Shown one piece after another: positions 32,957 through 42,885 of a DNA stretch of 64,000 bases. Location: assembly GCA_020081605.1 (NCBI GenBank), contig JAHREC010000011.1, positions 930,001-994,000 on the forward strand. The letters are read 5' to 3'. Source of the DNA: Albifimbria verrucaria (taxonomy: Eukaryota; Ascomycota; Sordariomycetes; Hypocreales; Stachybotryaceae). The position numbers and the translations under genes were made by a program. The stretch's first letter is position 1; every line of letters begins with the position of its first letter. Below the pieces are notes generated by a model. The model was given only the letters and a program-made list of their open reading frames with translations, searched no databases and was not told where the DNA came from.

Positions 32957-34107
32957 AGTCGTATCGCCATTTTGCTTTTGCTGGAGTGACGCCTCGGCTG
33001 GATCCGTGCAACGAGCGTGGGCCCCAGGTCCTCGCCGTCCTCTGCACCCAGGACGCATCTCTCACTATACTTTACACACGATGGCCAACCAAGGTTAAGA
33101 CGCCAGGGAGGTGATTGCGGATTCGTTGGTGGGTTTGCCTGTTGAAAAGCGTCAAGCGTCAGATCCGCTGTGCGATCACAGTTGCCGCAAAGGGCAAGGC
33201 CCCGGCAAGGAACACATCAGGCTTGCGACATTTCTTTCCATGCCACGATAGCATTGTTGTGTGGTTTGCTGTTGCGTGGAGGTGCTCGGAATCATAGATG
33301 GGAGGCTGACAGGAGGAGATGGGGCAGGCTCTGAACTATTTAGAGGCTCTGCTGCCTATAGAGAACCCTGCAGCACCACAGATTCGCTAATCATTTCTTC
33401 TGTAAGTGGCCAAATAGTACGCAACAGTTGGCCCATAGCTCATCTCAAAGGAGCCGGATCCACCACCATTATCTCTTTGTGGATATTGATGGGGCTACTC
33501 ATCCCAAATTGCCCATATTGGGCCTCCACATACCCGATGGTCTGGAGGAAAGGGAAGGGAAATCGTATGTTCGTTTGAGCTGCCCTAGATTAGTTCCACT
33601 TTTCTGCCTAGCTGATATACTTGCCTAAGCTCAAGGAATAGAGAGAGATGCATTTTTCATCATTTGTAACAAACACTGATATAATTCTGGCTTCTTCCCT
33701 CCTCTTGTGGGGCGTTGGCTGATCAGATAATTTTTATCTTTAATGTTATTATCGTCTCCACGATGTTGTTGTGTTAGACCATGAAGTAGCAGGCCCTGTG
33801 ATCTGGGGTGTGGCATTGTTTTGTCCTAACAAAATGCTTTGAGCAACTGCAGATTGAGCTATAGATACGTCAGTCTTTATTCATGGAAATCAAATTCTTT
33901 CTCGGACATATATGTGCGAAACGCTGATTAAATTGCACACGAGGGTTTGTCGCCCAGCATCAATAATTAAATACACTGTTGAGAATAGAATCAATGCCGT
34001 GTTGGCAAGACATGTAATCCAAATTCAAGCTCTCATCTCATTATCCTGACCGTGGCCCTGCTTTTGACGTTCAAACTTCCAAAATATATCCCAGTTCAGA
34101 TCCCAAT
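32957..34107. other. intergenic, nothing recognised
   Basis: Between the HET gene promoter and the 3' end of the wall-protein gene. Frames at 33115-33628 show no family features. Confidence 0.4.
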
Positions 34108-34920
34108 CTACAGAAGCAGCAGATTGACCAACAAGCCACCGACGACAGCAATGCCGGCACTTCCTGCGTTCATAGCAGCAGCTCCGGTAGGTGCAGGGGT
34201 AGGAGTGGGAAAGATTGAGGATGCTGGGGGATAGGAGCAGACGAAGAATCTTCCGTAGGCTCAGGAGCTTCAGTAGGCTCACTGGTGGGCTCTTCAGAAA
34301 GAGTGGGCTCTGGGATAACGATGGTATCATCGCTTGTAGGAGCCTCTGAAATAGTAGGCTCAGGGACCTCGGTGGGTTCTTCAGAAACAGGAGGCTCCTC
34401 AGAGGTAGGCTCAGGCTCAGGCTCCTCGGAAGATGTGGGCTCAGGCTCAGGCTCCTCAGAAACGGTGGGCTCCGGAGCAGGCTCCTCACTGGATGGCTCC
34501 GGGGCGGAGGTCGGCTCGCTGGGAGGAGGGATGACACTCAGGGTAACGGAGGCGCCACACTCTTCGAGGGTAATACCATCCGCGCAGCAACCCTTGTCAG
34601 AGCAGTAGGACCCAGCGGGGCAGGCAGCTACAAAAGTCAGCATCTTATACCAACATCAAGGGCGAGAGCAACATACTCGAATCGGAGCAGCAGACCTGTC
34701 CCTCACTGGGGTTAAAACATCTGGTAGGTTGCACGCATTGGACGTAGCCCGGGCCACAAGACCTCTCGCACAGGTTGGGACCTGGGCGGACTGGGCTGCA
34801 GAACCTGATCTGACGCTCGACAAGGCCGAACAGGGCATTCTCGGAAACAACCTCGCCAGAAATCTGGACTGCAGATGCAGACACGGCGCCGACAAAGCTG
34901 ATGATGCTGAGGAGCTGCAT
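34108..34920 (-). CDS. GPI-anchored Cys-rich wall protein with Glu-Pro-Thr repeats
   Basis: A signal peptide (MQLLSIISFVGAVSASA) leads into a compact Cys-rich module: FCSPVRPGPNLCERSCGPGYVQC, RCFNPSEGQVCC, then across an intron (donor GTATGT near 34663, acceptor TGTAG near 34632) ACPAGSYCSDKGCCADG. Next is a long disordered region of repeated SEEPxPEPT/EPEPTSEEP units (about 34270-34510). After a one-base shift near 34234, the tail ends TGAAAMNAGSAGIAVVGGLL, a GPI-anchor signal with a small-residue omega site followed by a hydrophobic end. Probably a surface or cell-wall protein; the Cys module resembles chitin-binding or EGF-like folds but I cannot assign one. A TATA-like element lies about 100 bp upstream. 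Confidence 0.78.
34270..34510 (-). repeat. in-frame imperfect tandem repeat encoding Glu-Pro-Thr-Ser units
   Basis: Degenerate repeats with AGGCTCAGG/GGCTCCTC cores on the + strand, within the GPI-anchored protein gene. Units vary in length (9-13 residues), so the array may be length-variable between strains. Confidence 0.65.
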
Positions 34921-35019
34921 GTTGAATTGTTGAACGAGCGTGTACTACAGAGACAGGAAACCAAATAGTCTTCGAGAAAGGTGCCGTTTAAGAGACCGAG
35001 GGTGAGCTGGGTGCAGCTC

Positions 35020-35027
35020 TATATAAG
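35020..35027 (-). promoter_or_regulatory. TATA-like box of the GPI-anchored protein gene
   Basis: TATATAAG on the + strand (CTTATATA on the gene strand), about 100 bp upstream of the ATG at 34920. Position fits a strongly expressed surface-protein gene; inferred only. Confidence 0.4.
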
Positions 35028-36334
35028 TGCGAAGTGCGGCAGGCCAAGAGCGTTAGCATAAACATATCCAAGGCACAGAACGACCTGTCAGCGCTTGCAA
35101 TTGAAGGAGGGCATTGCCGTATTCCATCGTATACAAGTTGCGGCTCCCAAAGGCTGGGCAAAGGAGTCGCTTGGTGTGCCTGATTGGCTACCATCCTAGG
35201 CTCCTCATCTAGCGATGCCGATCGAGGGCACCCAAGCTTGGAGGAGGGGTTTCCATGCGTCTGAATTCCGGGGCTTTGCTCCTTGCATGCTGCAGTAGCG
35301 CATGCAGCAAGGCGCACTTCATCTCAGCCTCAGCCTGGGATGTTTTGAGCCACGGAAGGCTTGGTTTTTGGCTGAAAGTCGGAATCAACAGATTCTTCTA
35401 GGGAATTGGCTTGCAAAATTTGAGACAACCAAGCATCTAGATTCAAAGTTGTCGCTGCTTATTGAAGCGGTCAGTGGAAGTGGCTTATGAGTATATCAAA
35501 TGGCTATGCTGGTGCATCGTGTTATTGCTTCACCGTATATGCCCGTGCACTGAATAGCCTACACTAACAAACAAGCGGCCCTCATCTCAATGAATCAAAA
35601 ACAACCGCCAAGTCCTTAATTTGAGAGAAACAAGTGACAGCTCGCCCATGTCTTTAGTGCGATAAGCATCGTCACTGCTGCGTCTGCCCCTGAAGCCCAT
35701 CGGGCTGTCGGAGGCAGGGTTGCAGTCCAACACCACCATCTCAGGCGCTATAAATGGCTCTCCGCCCGGCATGGCCAGTTCAGAGGGTGAATTGGCAGCA
35801 CTAGGCTGCGAGCTGTGGTGGTGACTATGCAGGTCCGTTGAGCCTGGGTCCCATGATTGGGCGGAGGGGTTCCAGCTTGGCAAGTAAGCGGAGGCAAAAT
35901 TGCTCCGATACAGCCTCAATGGTGACCATCAGGTTCAAGGATGTGTGCACTATGCTCTGTTGAGGCTTAGACTTGGTGTTGTTCCAAGAGTTTGTCATTT
36001 TGATCAATTGTAGGTGCCGGGTAGGCATCAGTTCTGGTGGTTGCAGCCCAAATGAAGGGACTATGAGCAATTTCCCATAACGAAAGAATATACACGTCAG
36101 AATACCCAATAGTATCAAGGCGTTCAATTGTCAATTAAATGCCTTGAATTTGAGACATCTGCATATGATTACTGGAGGACTTGTTGTGGTTCTACCTAAC
36201 ACTCTACTGTGGCTAGGCTTAATTACTCTGAACATCTTTAGAAACTACACATTCGCAAACTATCGAAGTGCTATTATGAGCCATGTCAGGTGAAAAAATG
36301 TTTCGATCGATGTCATTCCTCTACAGCTGCCCCT
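35028..36334. other. intergenic; weak overlapping frames only
   Basis: Minus-strand frames at 35587-35919 and 35825-36127 overlap in different frames and encode a hydrophobic start (MNALILLGILTCIFF) and a Ser/His/Pro-rich part. They could be one small frame-broken gene, but I recognise no family. Confidence 0.3.
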
Positions 36335-36955
36335 CTAACTGTTTGATGAGCATGGGTCAAGGTGGAATTTTGAGACAGTTTCGGCCATATGGGCCACAAG
36401 TTCCTCAAGCTTCCCATCTTCATTATCTGGGCAATTACCAAGACGCTCGGTTAGTTGCTCTACAGCCGCCGATAGGCTCTTGTAGAACGGGAAAACTGCA
36501 TTCGTAATTCTCTGCTTAACAGGGCTTGGAACTTCCGAGTCCACAATTGCCTCCATGCTCCCTCAAATGTTCTCTGGAGCTCCAACACCTAGAATGTGAT
36601 GAGTACGCGATCTGGGCATCAACTGGATGTAACTATGCTCACATGCCTCATGCTCCCGCGGAATAGCAGTCTGGTCTAAGCTAGCCGCTTCTTTATCTTG
36701 TAGCACTTTTTCAATGGCCAAGTGTTGGCCAGAAATCTGGTATGCGCTCAAATCGGATGACTGTAGGAGTTAATGCGGCTCTTCTACTTGGTATAGGACT
36801 CGCACCGTTGGATCAGGTAAGAATGACAGCCTCGTTCTCAAAATATGTTCTATCTCTTTGAAACTTTTTACGATTTCCTCTAAAGGATCAAGCGCAAAAG
36901 ACACTTGGGCCAAGGCGGCCAGTGCATAAGCAAAAGCAAAAATCTTGGTCATCAT
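36335..36955 (-). CDS. small secreted helical protein
   Basis: A signal peptide (MTKIFAFAYALAALAQVSFA, cut likely after FA) is followed by helical segments LDPLEEIVKSFKEIEHILR, then across an intron (GTGCGA donor, CTACAG acceptor, about 36764-36809) SSDLSAYQISGQHLAIEKVLQDKEAA. After a second intron (GTGAGC donor near 36645) come VLELQRTFEG and, one base on, MEAIVDSEVPSPVKQ, FYKSLSAAVEQLTERLG and a tail with two Cys. About 170 residues. The all-helical secreted layout is like HsbA-type surface-binding proteins, but key similarity is too weak to assign. A secreted effector is another option. A TATA-like box lies upstream. Confidence 0.55.
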
Positions 36956-37049
36956 TTGATACACGCCAGTATGTTATTCCAAAGAATATTCGAATGTTCA
37001 AGTGTTTGAGAAGGTGTGGTTGCGCTGATATATGGTGCCAGTAGAGAGG

Positions 37050-37057
37050 CTATATAG
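37050..37057 (-). promoter_or_regulatory. TATA-like box of the small secreted protein gene
   Basis: Within GGCTATATAGCC (palindromic), about 95 bp upstream of the predicted ATG. Confidence 0.4.
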
Positions 37058-37923
37058 CCTTATACCCAGGGAGGGAGTATGTTCGACAGGTTCTTTGAGC
37101 CTGGTATGTTCCAGCCATGTTTCTAGATTCGGTTTTAGCATCATTTTCAGTGTCTCAATTTACGGTGCAACAGTGTCATTGTATAGTTGGGAAACTTTAC
37201 CGTGCCCGTGAATTTCCTCTCACTTCTGGTTGATCGTTAACATGACATCTGAAGTGTTCCATTCTCTTACTGCTTATTCAGAACTCAACAGGGCGAACTT
37301 GATTAGTTATTCTCACAGTCTTTACTCATTGCTTTGCACGTAGTTTCCACAGAAGTTAACAGGGGCACTTCAAAGCATACAGGAAAAACCATGGAGGAGA
37401 ATTAGTGTCAAGGAGACCGGGCCTACCACGACCTAACTTTGCTCTTGTTCCACCTTTTGGCAGCATCCAGCAATCAAATACCGCCATTTCTTGTTATTCT
37501 GCCAACGATAGAGAGCAAGTTCTGGAATGGGATGTTCAGCCACCAGAGCCAAGACATTCCAACAAATTCATGCCTTATTATGCACACCAAAGAACAACCA
37601 TGGACAAGACGTTACTTGAGTGCGGGATCTTATTATATAGAAATCTAGAGGCTTTCACGATGTATCTGAATGACCAAACTCTCGTGGCCGAGGGAGGAGT
37701 AAATATTTCTGTGAATAAGAAGCTGCTGTGAATATCTGGAATCCTACTGCCTATGTTCTGTGAATAATCGTGATGATGAACTGTACTTAAGCGAGAAATA
37801 TTTCCTATTCTCCTTACCACGGTCTAAATCAAATGCATATTGGAGAACTTCATTCTAATAACGCCATCTTTGTCCTCACCCAAGATTCTGGATTTACTAC
37901 AACCAATCTCAAGTACAACTTAA
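37058..37923. other. intergenic; one unassigned open frame
   Basis: A 108-codon rightward frame at 37405-37731 has no signal peptide, domain or splice support; I leave it uncalled. Otherwise nothing seen. Confidence 0.35.
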
Positions 37924-38288
37924 ATGTCTCAAGCCATCAATATGTCTAACCAACCAATTCGAACACTGACCGACGAAGAGGAGGCGGCTATCACGCCTAT
38001 CCACATTATTGAACTACCTTCAATAGTCTCTTGGATGTGCACTGCCTGTGATGCGGTGACCAGGGTTCAGAGCGACCGCTGCCACGATTGCAAAGCATTG
38101 CGAGGGATGGTGATGTTGCCCTGGACTCTGTAGACGACCGTATCGGTCGCTTCCATGACATTAACTATGTTCGCATGTGGCCCTCTGGAACCACCGGACG
38201 GGTGATAACATACGAGACAGACAGCAATGGTGACGAAGATGAGGAGGGTGGTGGTGGGAACAATGATAATAATAACAACCGGGGATAG
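37924..38288 (+). CDS. small C4 zinc-ribbon (RanBP2-like) protein
   Basis: The start MSQAINMSNQPIRTLTDEEE leads into SWMCTACDAVTRVQSDRCHDCKALRG, a W-x-C-x2-C-x10-C-x2-C pattern like RanBP2-type zinc fingers. The frame ends early, but adding one G at 38104-38106 carries it into DGDVALDSVDDRIGRFHDINYVRMWPSGTTGRVITYETD and an acidic/Asn-rich end. About 120 residues. The wider match is to small fungal C4 proteins of unknown function; RanBP2 fingers bind ubiquitin or RNA in other proteins, which cannot be assumed here. Confidence 0.55.
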
Positions 38289-39140
38289 TAATGCCTATTA
38301 TGATGATGATGATGAGAAGAAAAAGAGGAGAATTATCATGATCATTAATTCTGCTTCCTTGATTTCCTACCTCAATCTTTCTCTTATGGGAGTTGAGAGT
38401 AAAAGGACCACCGGCATGATTCCTTAGTCTTAGACGTCAATTAAAACCCGACTTTAACCTGGAGAACAAAGGACGAGAGAACTTAAAATGTGATTTGACG
38501 TGCCATTAAAACCTTTTGGTTATATCCAAGTATTCCTGGCGGCACAATCTCCGGCAGCTATCGCTGAACTCCCGGTTCCTATACCAAAAGCCTCTGTAGT
38601 TATTATATGGAAGGGAACGTCCAAGAAGTTTGGAGAGCAGTAGAGGGCCCGACAAAAGTCGGCAAGATCTGGGCCGATCATAGCCCTTGTTCCGCTTTTC
38701 TTAAGATACAGCCAACAGACACACTCGTTTCGTAATTTGCTTTTGCCGAGAGGTTTCCCAACTTCTGGGTTGAGGTAGGTATTCAGTTCCTGGCGCCGTG
38801 ACATGATTAACGCTGTAGCGGGCTATTGGAACAATCACATCTGCCTCGATTTTTCCCAGCCAGGAAGTCAACCGAAACACTTGCTTCCTGGTTTCATATA
38901 TATCTTGTTTTAGGTCGGATCCAATTGTCACGGATACACGCTGTGATGTGTTTTCATGTAAAGCTAGTATGTTCCCTGCAAGAACAAAGGCTCCTCCTAG
39001 CTCATACGTGATCCAAGTAAAAATTCATTTCATATACCGCCCAATTTTCATAACTTGGCCGGTCAGCTGTGTACAAATTATGCCATTGCTCGTTCATCGC
39101 TCATACCACTCGCTCTCGTCATAAATCTACACCAACCAAA
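38289..39140. other. intergenic; GAT-type microsatellite, weak minus-strand frames
   Basis: A GATGAT run occurs at 38301-38315. Minus-strand frames at 38520-38931 overlap with a one-base offset (LTSWLGKIEADVIVPIARYSV, SKLRNECVCWLYLKKSGTRAM) and could be a broken small gene, but no family is recognised. Roughly the border between accessory and core parts of the window. Confidence 0.3.
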
Positions 39141-40272
39141 TTAAACCGCCCAGTAAACGTCAATCTTAACTCGCTCGATATGGTTGACCCATCCGCCAAA
39201 TCTAGCCTTTGCCCAGAGTGTAACGACATCTCCAAGCTTCAGGCTTCTAACAAAAGATCCATCGCCTGTTTCTCGTCCTCTGCCTTCGTCTTCCAGCTTC
39301 TGCGCCTCGTCTGAAGACGGGTCAATGTTGTCGAGATACGACCACGTCACAACGTGCTCCATCATGTGTTTATTCGCTGTTCTGTTTTTCTGGATCGTCC
39401 ACTTGTTGTCTGGCAGTAACGGAAACTCGTATGCATAACCTTTTTCTTCGGGTTCTTGCGGCCTAAATTCGGGATGTAGCGGTCGCAGGGCGCAGACGGG
39501 TAGTGCGGGTGCATTGGAGCTGCGAGATTTGTAGCGCACGTCGTAGGTGCATTCCGTATCGCCTGTTATGAATTAGAAGCCATATGTATATATGCGTAAA
39601 GAGCCAACTTACAAGTTTGGTCAGCGTCGAACCTCTCCAAACCCGCCTCGAACCAGGTAAACGACCCTCCGTAAGGTGGTGGCTCGTTGCCTGTACCGCC
39701 CCAGCCTTGGTCGCGGCTCACCATGGTAAACACAATCTTGCGTACTGGGCTTGCCAACACCGGCGCAGGGTAATCGGCGAGCTTGGCAAAGTATTGGGGT
39801 CGTGTTCTTTACTGAGGGGTTGCGGCTTCGATTCGTTGGAGCAGTAGGCCAGCTCCTCCGCCAGCTCCTTTTTCTCGTAGATGCCCGTGAGGCCAACGGG
39901 GTATGAACGCAACTGAAGAGGTCAGAAATGAAAAGAGGACGGAGCATGGGGGCTTACCAGAAACTTGTTCTCGCTTGGGCTGGTGCCAGAAACCCTCAGA
40001 ACATCGCGATGCTCCTCCCGGTAGTCGATGTCGTTGCTAGAATGAGCCCAGTACTCGGCAAAGTCGAGGATGATGTCGGCGATATCAGGAGGCAGCTTCT
40101 TGCCTCGGGTCAACATAATTCTGACCACGACAATGTCAACGGGAGAAGGCTGATATAGTCGCGACCCGTCATTTGTGTCATCATTTTGGGCGCGGTTGTC
40201 ATCATTTCTTCGGTTTCCCTGTCCATCTTGTCTACCTTGACCATCCTCATCATCTCCATTCATCAGCTGCAT
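39141..40272 (-). CDS. conserved fungal protein with C-terminal beta-sandwich-like domain
   Basis: Three exons. Exon 1 (from 40272): an acidic, Asn/Gln-rich start, then LPPDIADIILDFAEYWAHSS, which looks like an F-box-like or helical segment. Intron GTAAGC...TTCAG near 39912-39957. Exon 2: LRSYPVGLTGIYEKKELAEELAY, and after one base near 39797, YFAKLADYPAPVLASPVRKIVFTMVSRDQGWGG, SFTWFEAGLERFD. Intron near 39560-39612. Exon 3: CDTECTYDVRYKSR...HVVTWSYLDNI...FVRSLKLGDVVTLWAKARFGGWVNHIERVKIDVYWAV. The DQGW, TWFEA and WAKARFxGWxNxxxxVxIDVYWA motifs mark a family found across Pezizomycotina, sometimes with ankyrin repeats. Function unknown; the fold looks like a galactose-binding-like jelly roll (inference). 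Confidence 0.7.
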
Positions 40273-40963
40273 CCGGCGCAGCACGTTGAGGGAAGGATAT
40301 GAGCCATGATGCGGAGCAGAACAAACGCGGCGAGAAGAAGTTGGAGCATGAATGGGCACGCAATGAGAGATGAGGAGAAGAATCAAAGAATAAGATAAGT
40401 GAGTTTGTATGATGAAACAAAATAGGATTAGGATGGTCCGCGTCAGCAGATGTCGCACAGCAAGGCAGCCACTTTCCAGCTTTTGTCGGTTGACGATGGA
40501 GTCCCTTCCCTCTGCTGCCACGAGGTGGAGCTGACGTCAGGGACGCTAAACCCCACCAAAAAGCAGTACGTACCCCGTAGACCAAGTACATGCTGCACCT
40601 CTATTTGTTCGCCACTGCTACGCTGTACTCTGTACTGTCTTGTTGCTGCTACTCCCCACCCCACTTGCATTTGTCTTATTGATAACTAAATACTACTACT
40701 ATACAGAATTAGTACTACAACAGACAGCACTATATTCACAACCCACCCCATTGTGAGCTCAGAGAGAGTCAGCCTGATTGGCTCCCCTGCACGTGAAATC
40801 GCGCCATGGCCTATCGCATGGCTCCGGGTCGTCGCTTCAATCGCATGCAGCTCTTTTATTAGCTCGACACCCGATATCGCTGATAAATCGACTTTCCTCC
40901 ATCAGCTCTCCAGCTTCTTGCAATTCTCCCCTCAATCTGCACACGACCTCTCCCAAATTCATC
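40273..40963. other. divergent promoter region
   Basis: About 690 bp between the leftward conserved gene and the rightward cysA-type gene. CT-rich pyrimidine tracts just upstream of 40964 (for example 40905-40960) are typical of fungal core promoters or leaders. Confidence 0.45.
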
Positions 40964-42490
40964 ATGAGGTCGCAGAGGGCTCTTTCTGCTGCCGCTCGTC
41001 GATTGACGGCGCGCGGCCCAGCGTCCATCGCTTCTCGGGCCGTCGCTCGCCCGCAGCCGGTACAGCATGCGTCTCAGCGTCAGCTTCATACATCGCCTCT
41101 CCGCGCCTCTGGAGCCGCCTCTAATCCCGCCATGGCCTTTCCCTGCCTTGACGCCTTGGAGTCTCGCTCAGCTACTCTCGAAGCCCGTCGTGAATCTAGC
41201 GGGCCGGAACCTTCGTATACTTCCGGTGCTACGCAGACATACACCTGCCGCGAGCCCTTGCTGCTCGATTGGGGCGGCGTGCTCCCGAGTTCACCATTGC
41301 TTACGAGACCTGGGGCAAGCCCAATGCTGACCGCTCAAACGTCATCCTCCTACATACCGGATTGTCTGCCTCGTCCCACGCTCATTCGACCGAAGCAAAC
41401 CCCGCCCCGGCTGGTGGGAGCGCTTCATCGGCCCCGGCGCGCCCCTTGATACCGACAAGTACCACATCATCTGCACCAATGTCATCGGCGGCTGTTACGG
41501 TTCCACGGGCCCCGGCAGCCTCGATCCTGGCAACGGCGAGCGCTACGCCACCCGCTTCCCCATCCTCACCCTCGAGGACATGGCCCGCGCCCAGTTCCGC
41601 CTGCTCGACCACCTCGGCGTCGACCGTCTCTACGCCAGCGTCGGCTCCAGCATGGGCGGCATGCTCTCCCTCGCCGCCGGAGTGCTCTTCCCAGACCGCG
41701 TCGGCCGTCTCGTCTCCATCAGCGGATGTGCCCGCAGCCACCCCTACAGCATCGCCATGCGCCACACCCAGCGCCAGGTTCTCATGATGGACCCTAACTG
41801 GAACCGCGGCTTCTATTACGACGGTATCCCACCTCACGCCGGCATGAAGCTCGCTCGTGAAATCGCCACCGTCACCTACCGCTCCGGCCCCGAATGGGAG
41901 CAGCGCTTCGGCCGCCGTCGCGCAGACCCGGCCAAGCCCCCGCCCTGTGCCCGGATTTTCTGATCGAGACCTACCTCGACCATGCCGGCGAGAAATGGTG
42001 CCTCAACTACGACGCCAACAGTCTGCTCTACGTCAGCAAGGCCATGGACCTCTTCGACCTGGGCCACGACAACCAAACCGCCTCTGCTCAGCGCCGCGCC
42101 GAACGCCAGCGCAACCTCGCATCCGGCTCCTCCCCTGCAGAGGAGCTCCAATGCAGCCTCACCCTCCCCTCAAAGCCCTACGAGGAACAGCCCGAATCCC
42201 AATCCGCCCAGCAGCCCGCCACCTCCGAGGCCTCCTCCTCCCGCCCACCCGAGGACCTCATCCGCGGCCTCTCCGCGCTCCGCGACACCCCAACCCTCGT
42301 CATGGGCGTCGCCAGCGACATCCTCTTCCCCGCCTGGCAGCAGCGCGAGGTGGCCGAGGCGCTGCGTCTAGCCGGCAACCGCAACGTCACCCACATGGAG
42401 CTGAGCGAGGAGATGAGCTTGTTCGGACACGACACGTTCCTGCTGGACTTGAAGCACATTGGCGGCAACATTCGCATGTTTTTGAACTAG
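40964..42490 (+). CDS. cysA: mitochondrial serine O-acetyl/succinyltransferase of the MetX fold (CysA/Cys2 type)
   Basis: The alpha/beta-hydrolase acyltransferase fold is clear: [66 protein letters not shown], the nucleophile elbow [23 protein letters not shown], and the C-terminal [15 protein letters not shown] and [11 protein letters not shown] (catalytic Asp and His). The N-terminus [18 protein letters not shown] is a mitochondrial presequence, as in fungal CysA, and [15 protein letters not shown] favours CysA over homoserine acetyltransferase MET2. The product acylates L-serine for cysteine synthesis. Breaks near 41285, 41407 and 41940 are each fixed by one C, the last two in runs of C. 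No intron needed. MET2-like activity cannot be excluded from sequence alone. Confidence 0.8.
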
Positions 42491-42885
42491 AACTAGAGAT
42501 ACCTGTACTTTGGTTGGGCTAAGGCTCAACTGACTGTAAATATCGACGGATTGGGCGTTATGGCACATGTAGATTGGCACTGGACGCACGTTACGAACAA
42601 AATAAGAACGTTTAATAAGCGACTGTCTCTCATCGTGATAAATACATTGCAGTTATGCTCTGTTTTACATAACTTTCTCTTTCAAAATATGTGCAAAGAA
42701 TCTCATCAGACATCTTGTCCGTGTAAGAAACTCCTTTTCCCTTCTGCCCATTCCGTGAGGTAAACGCCGGTAAATGTGTACATGTAGTGTCATATATCGT
42801 CCAGATTTCCTCATCTGCTCGAAGACGTGTCAAGCTTCTTACAAGTCCTTAATCGTGAACACCAGAGACCAAGCCGGGCCATCGA
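42491..42885. other. intergenic, convergent 3' ends
   Basis: Between the stops of the cysA-type gene and the long disordered gene. Nothing recognised. Confidence 0.5.
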
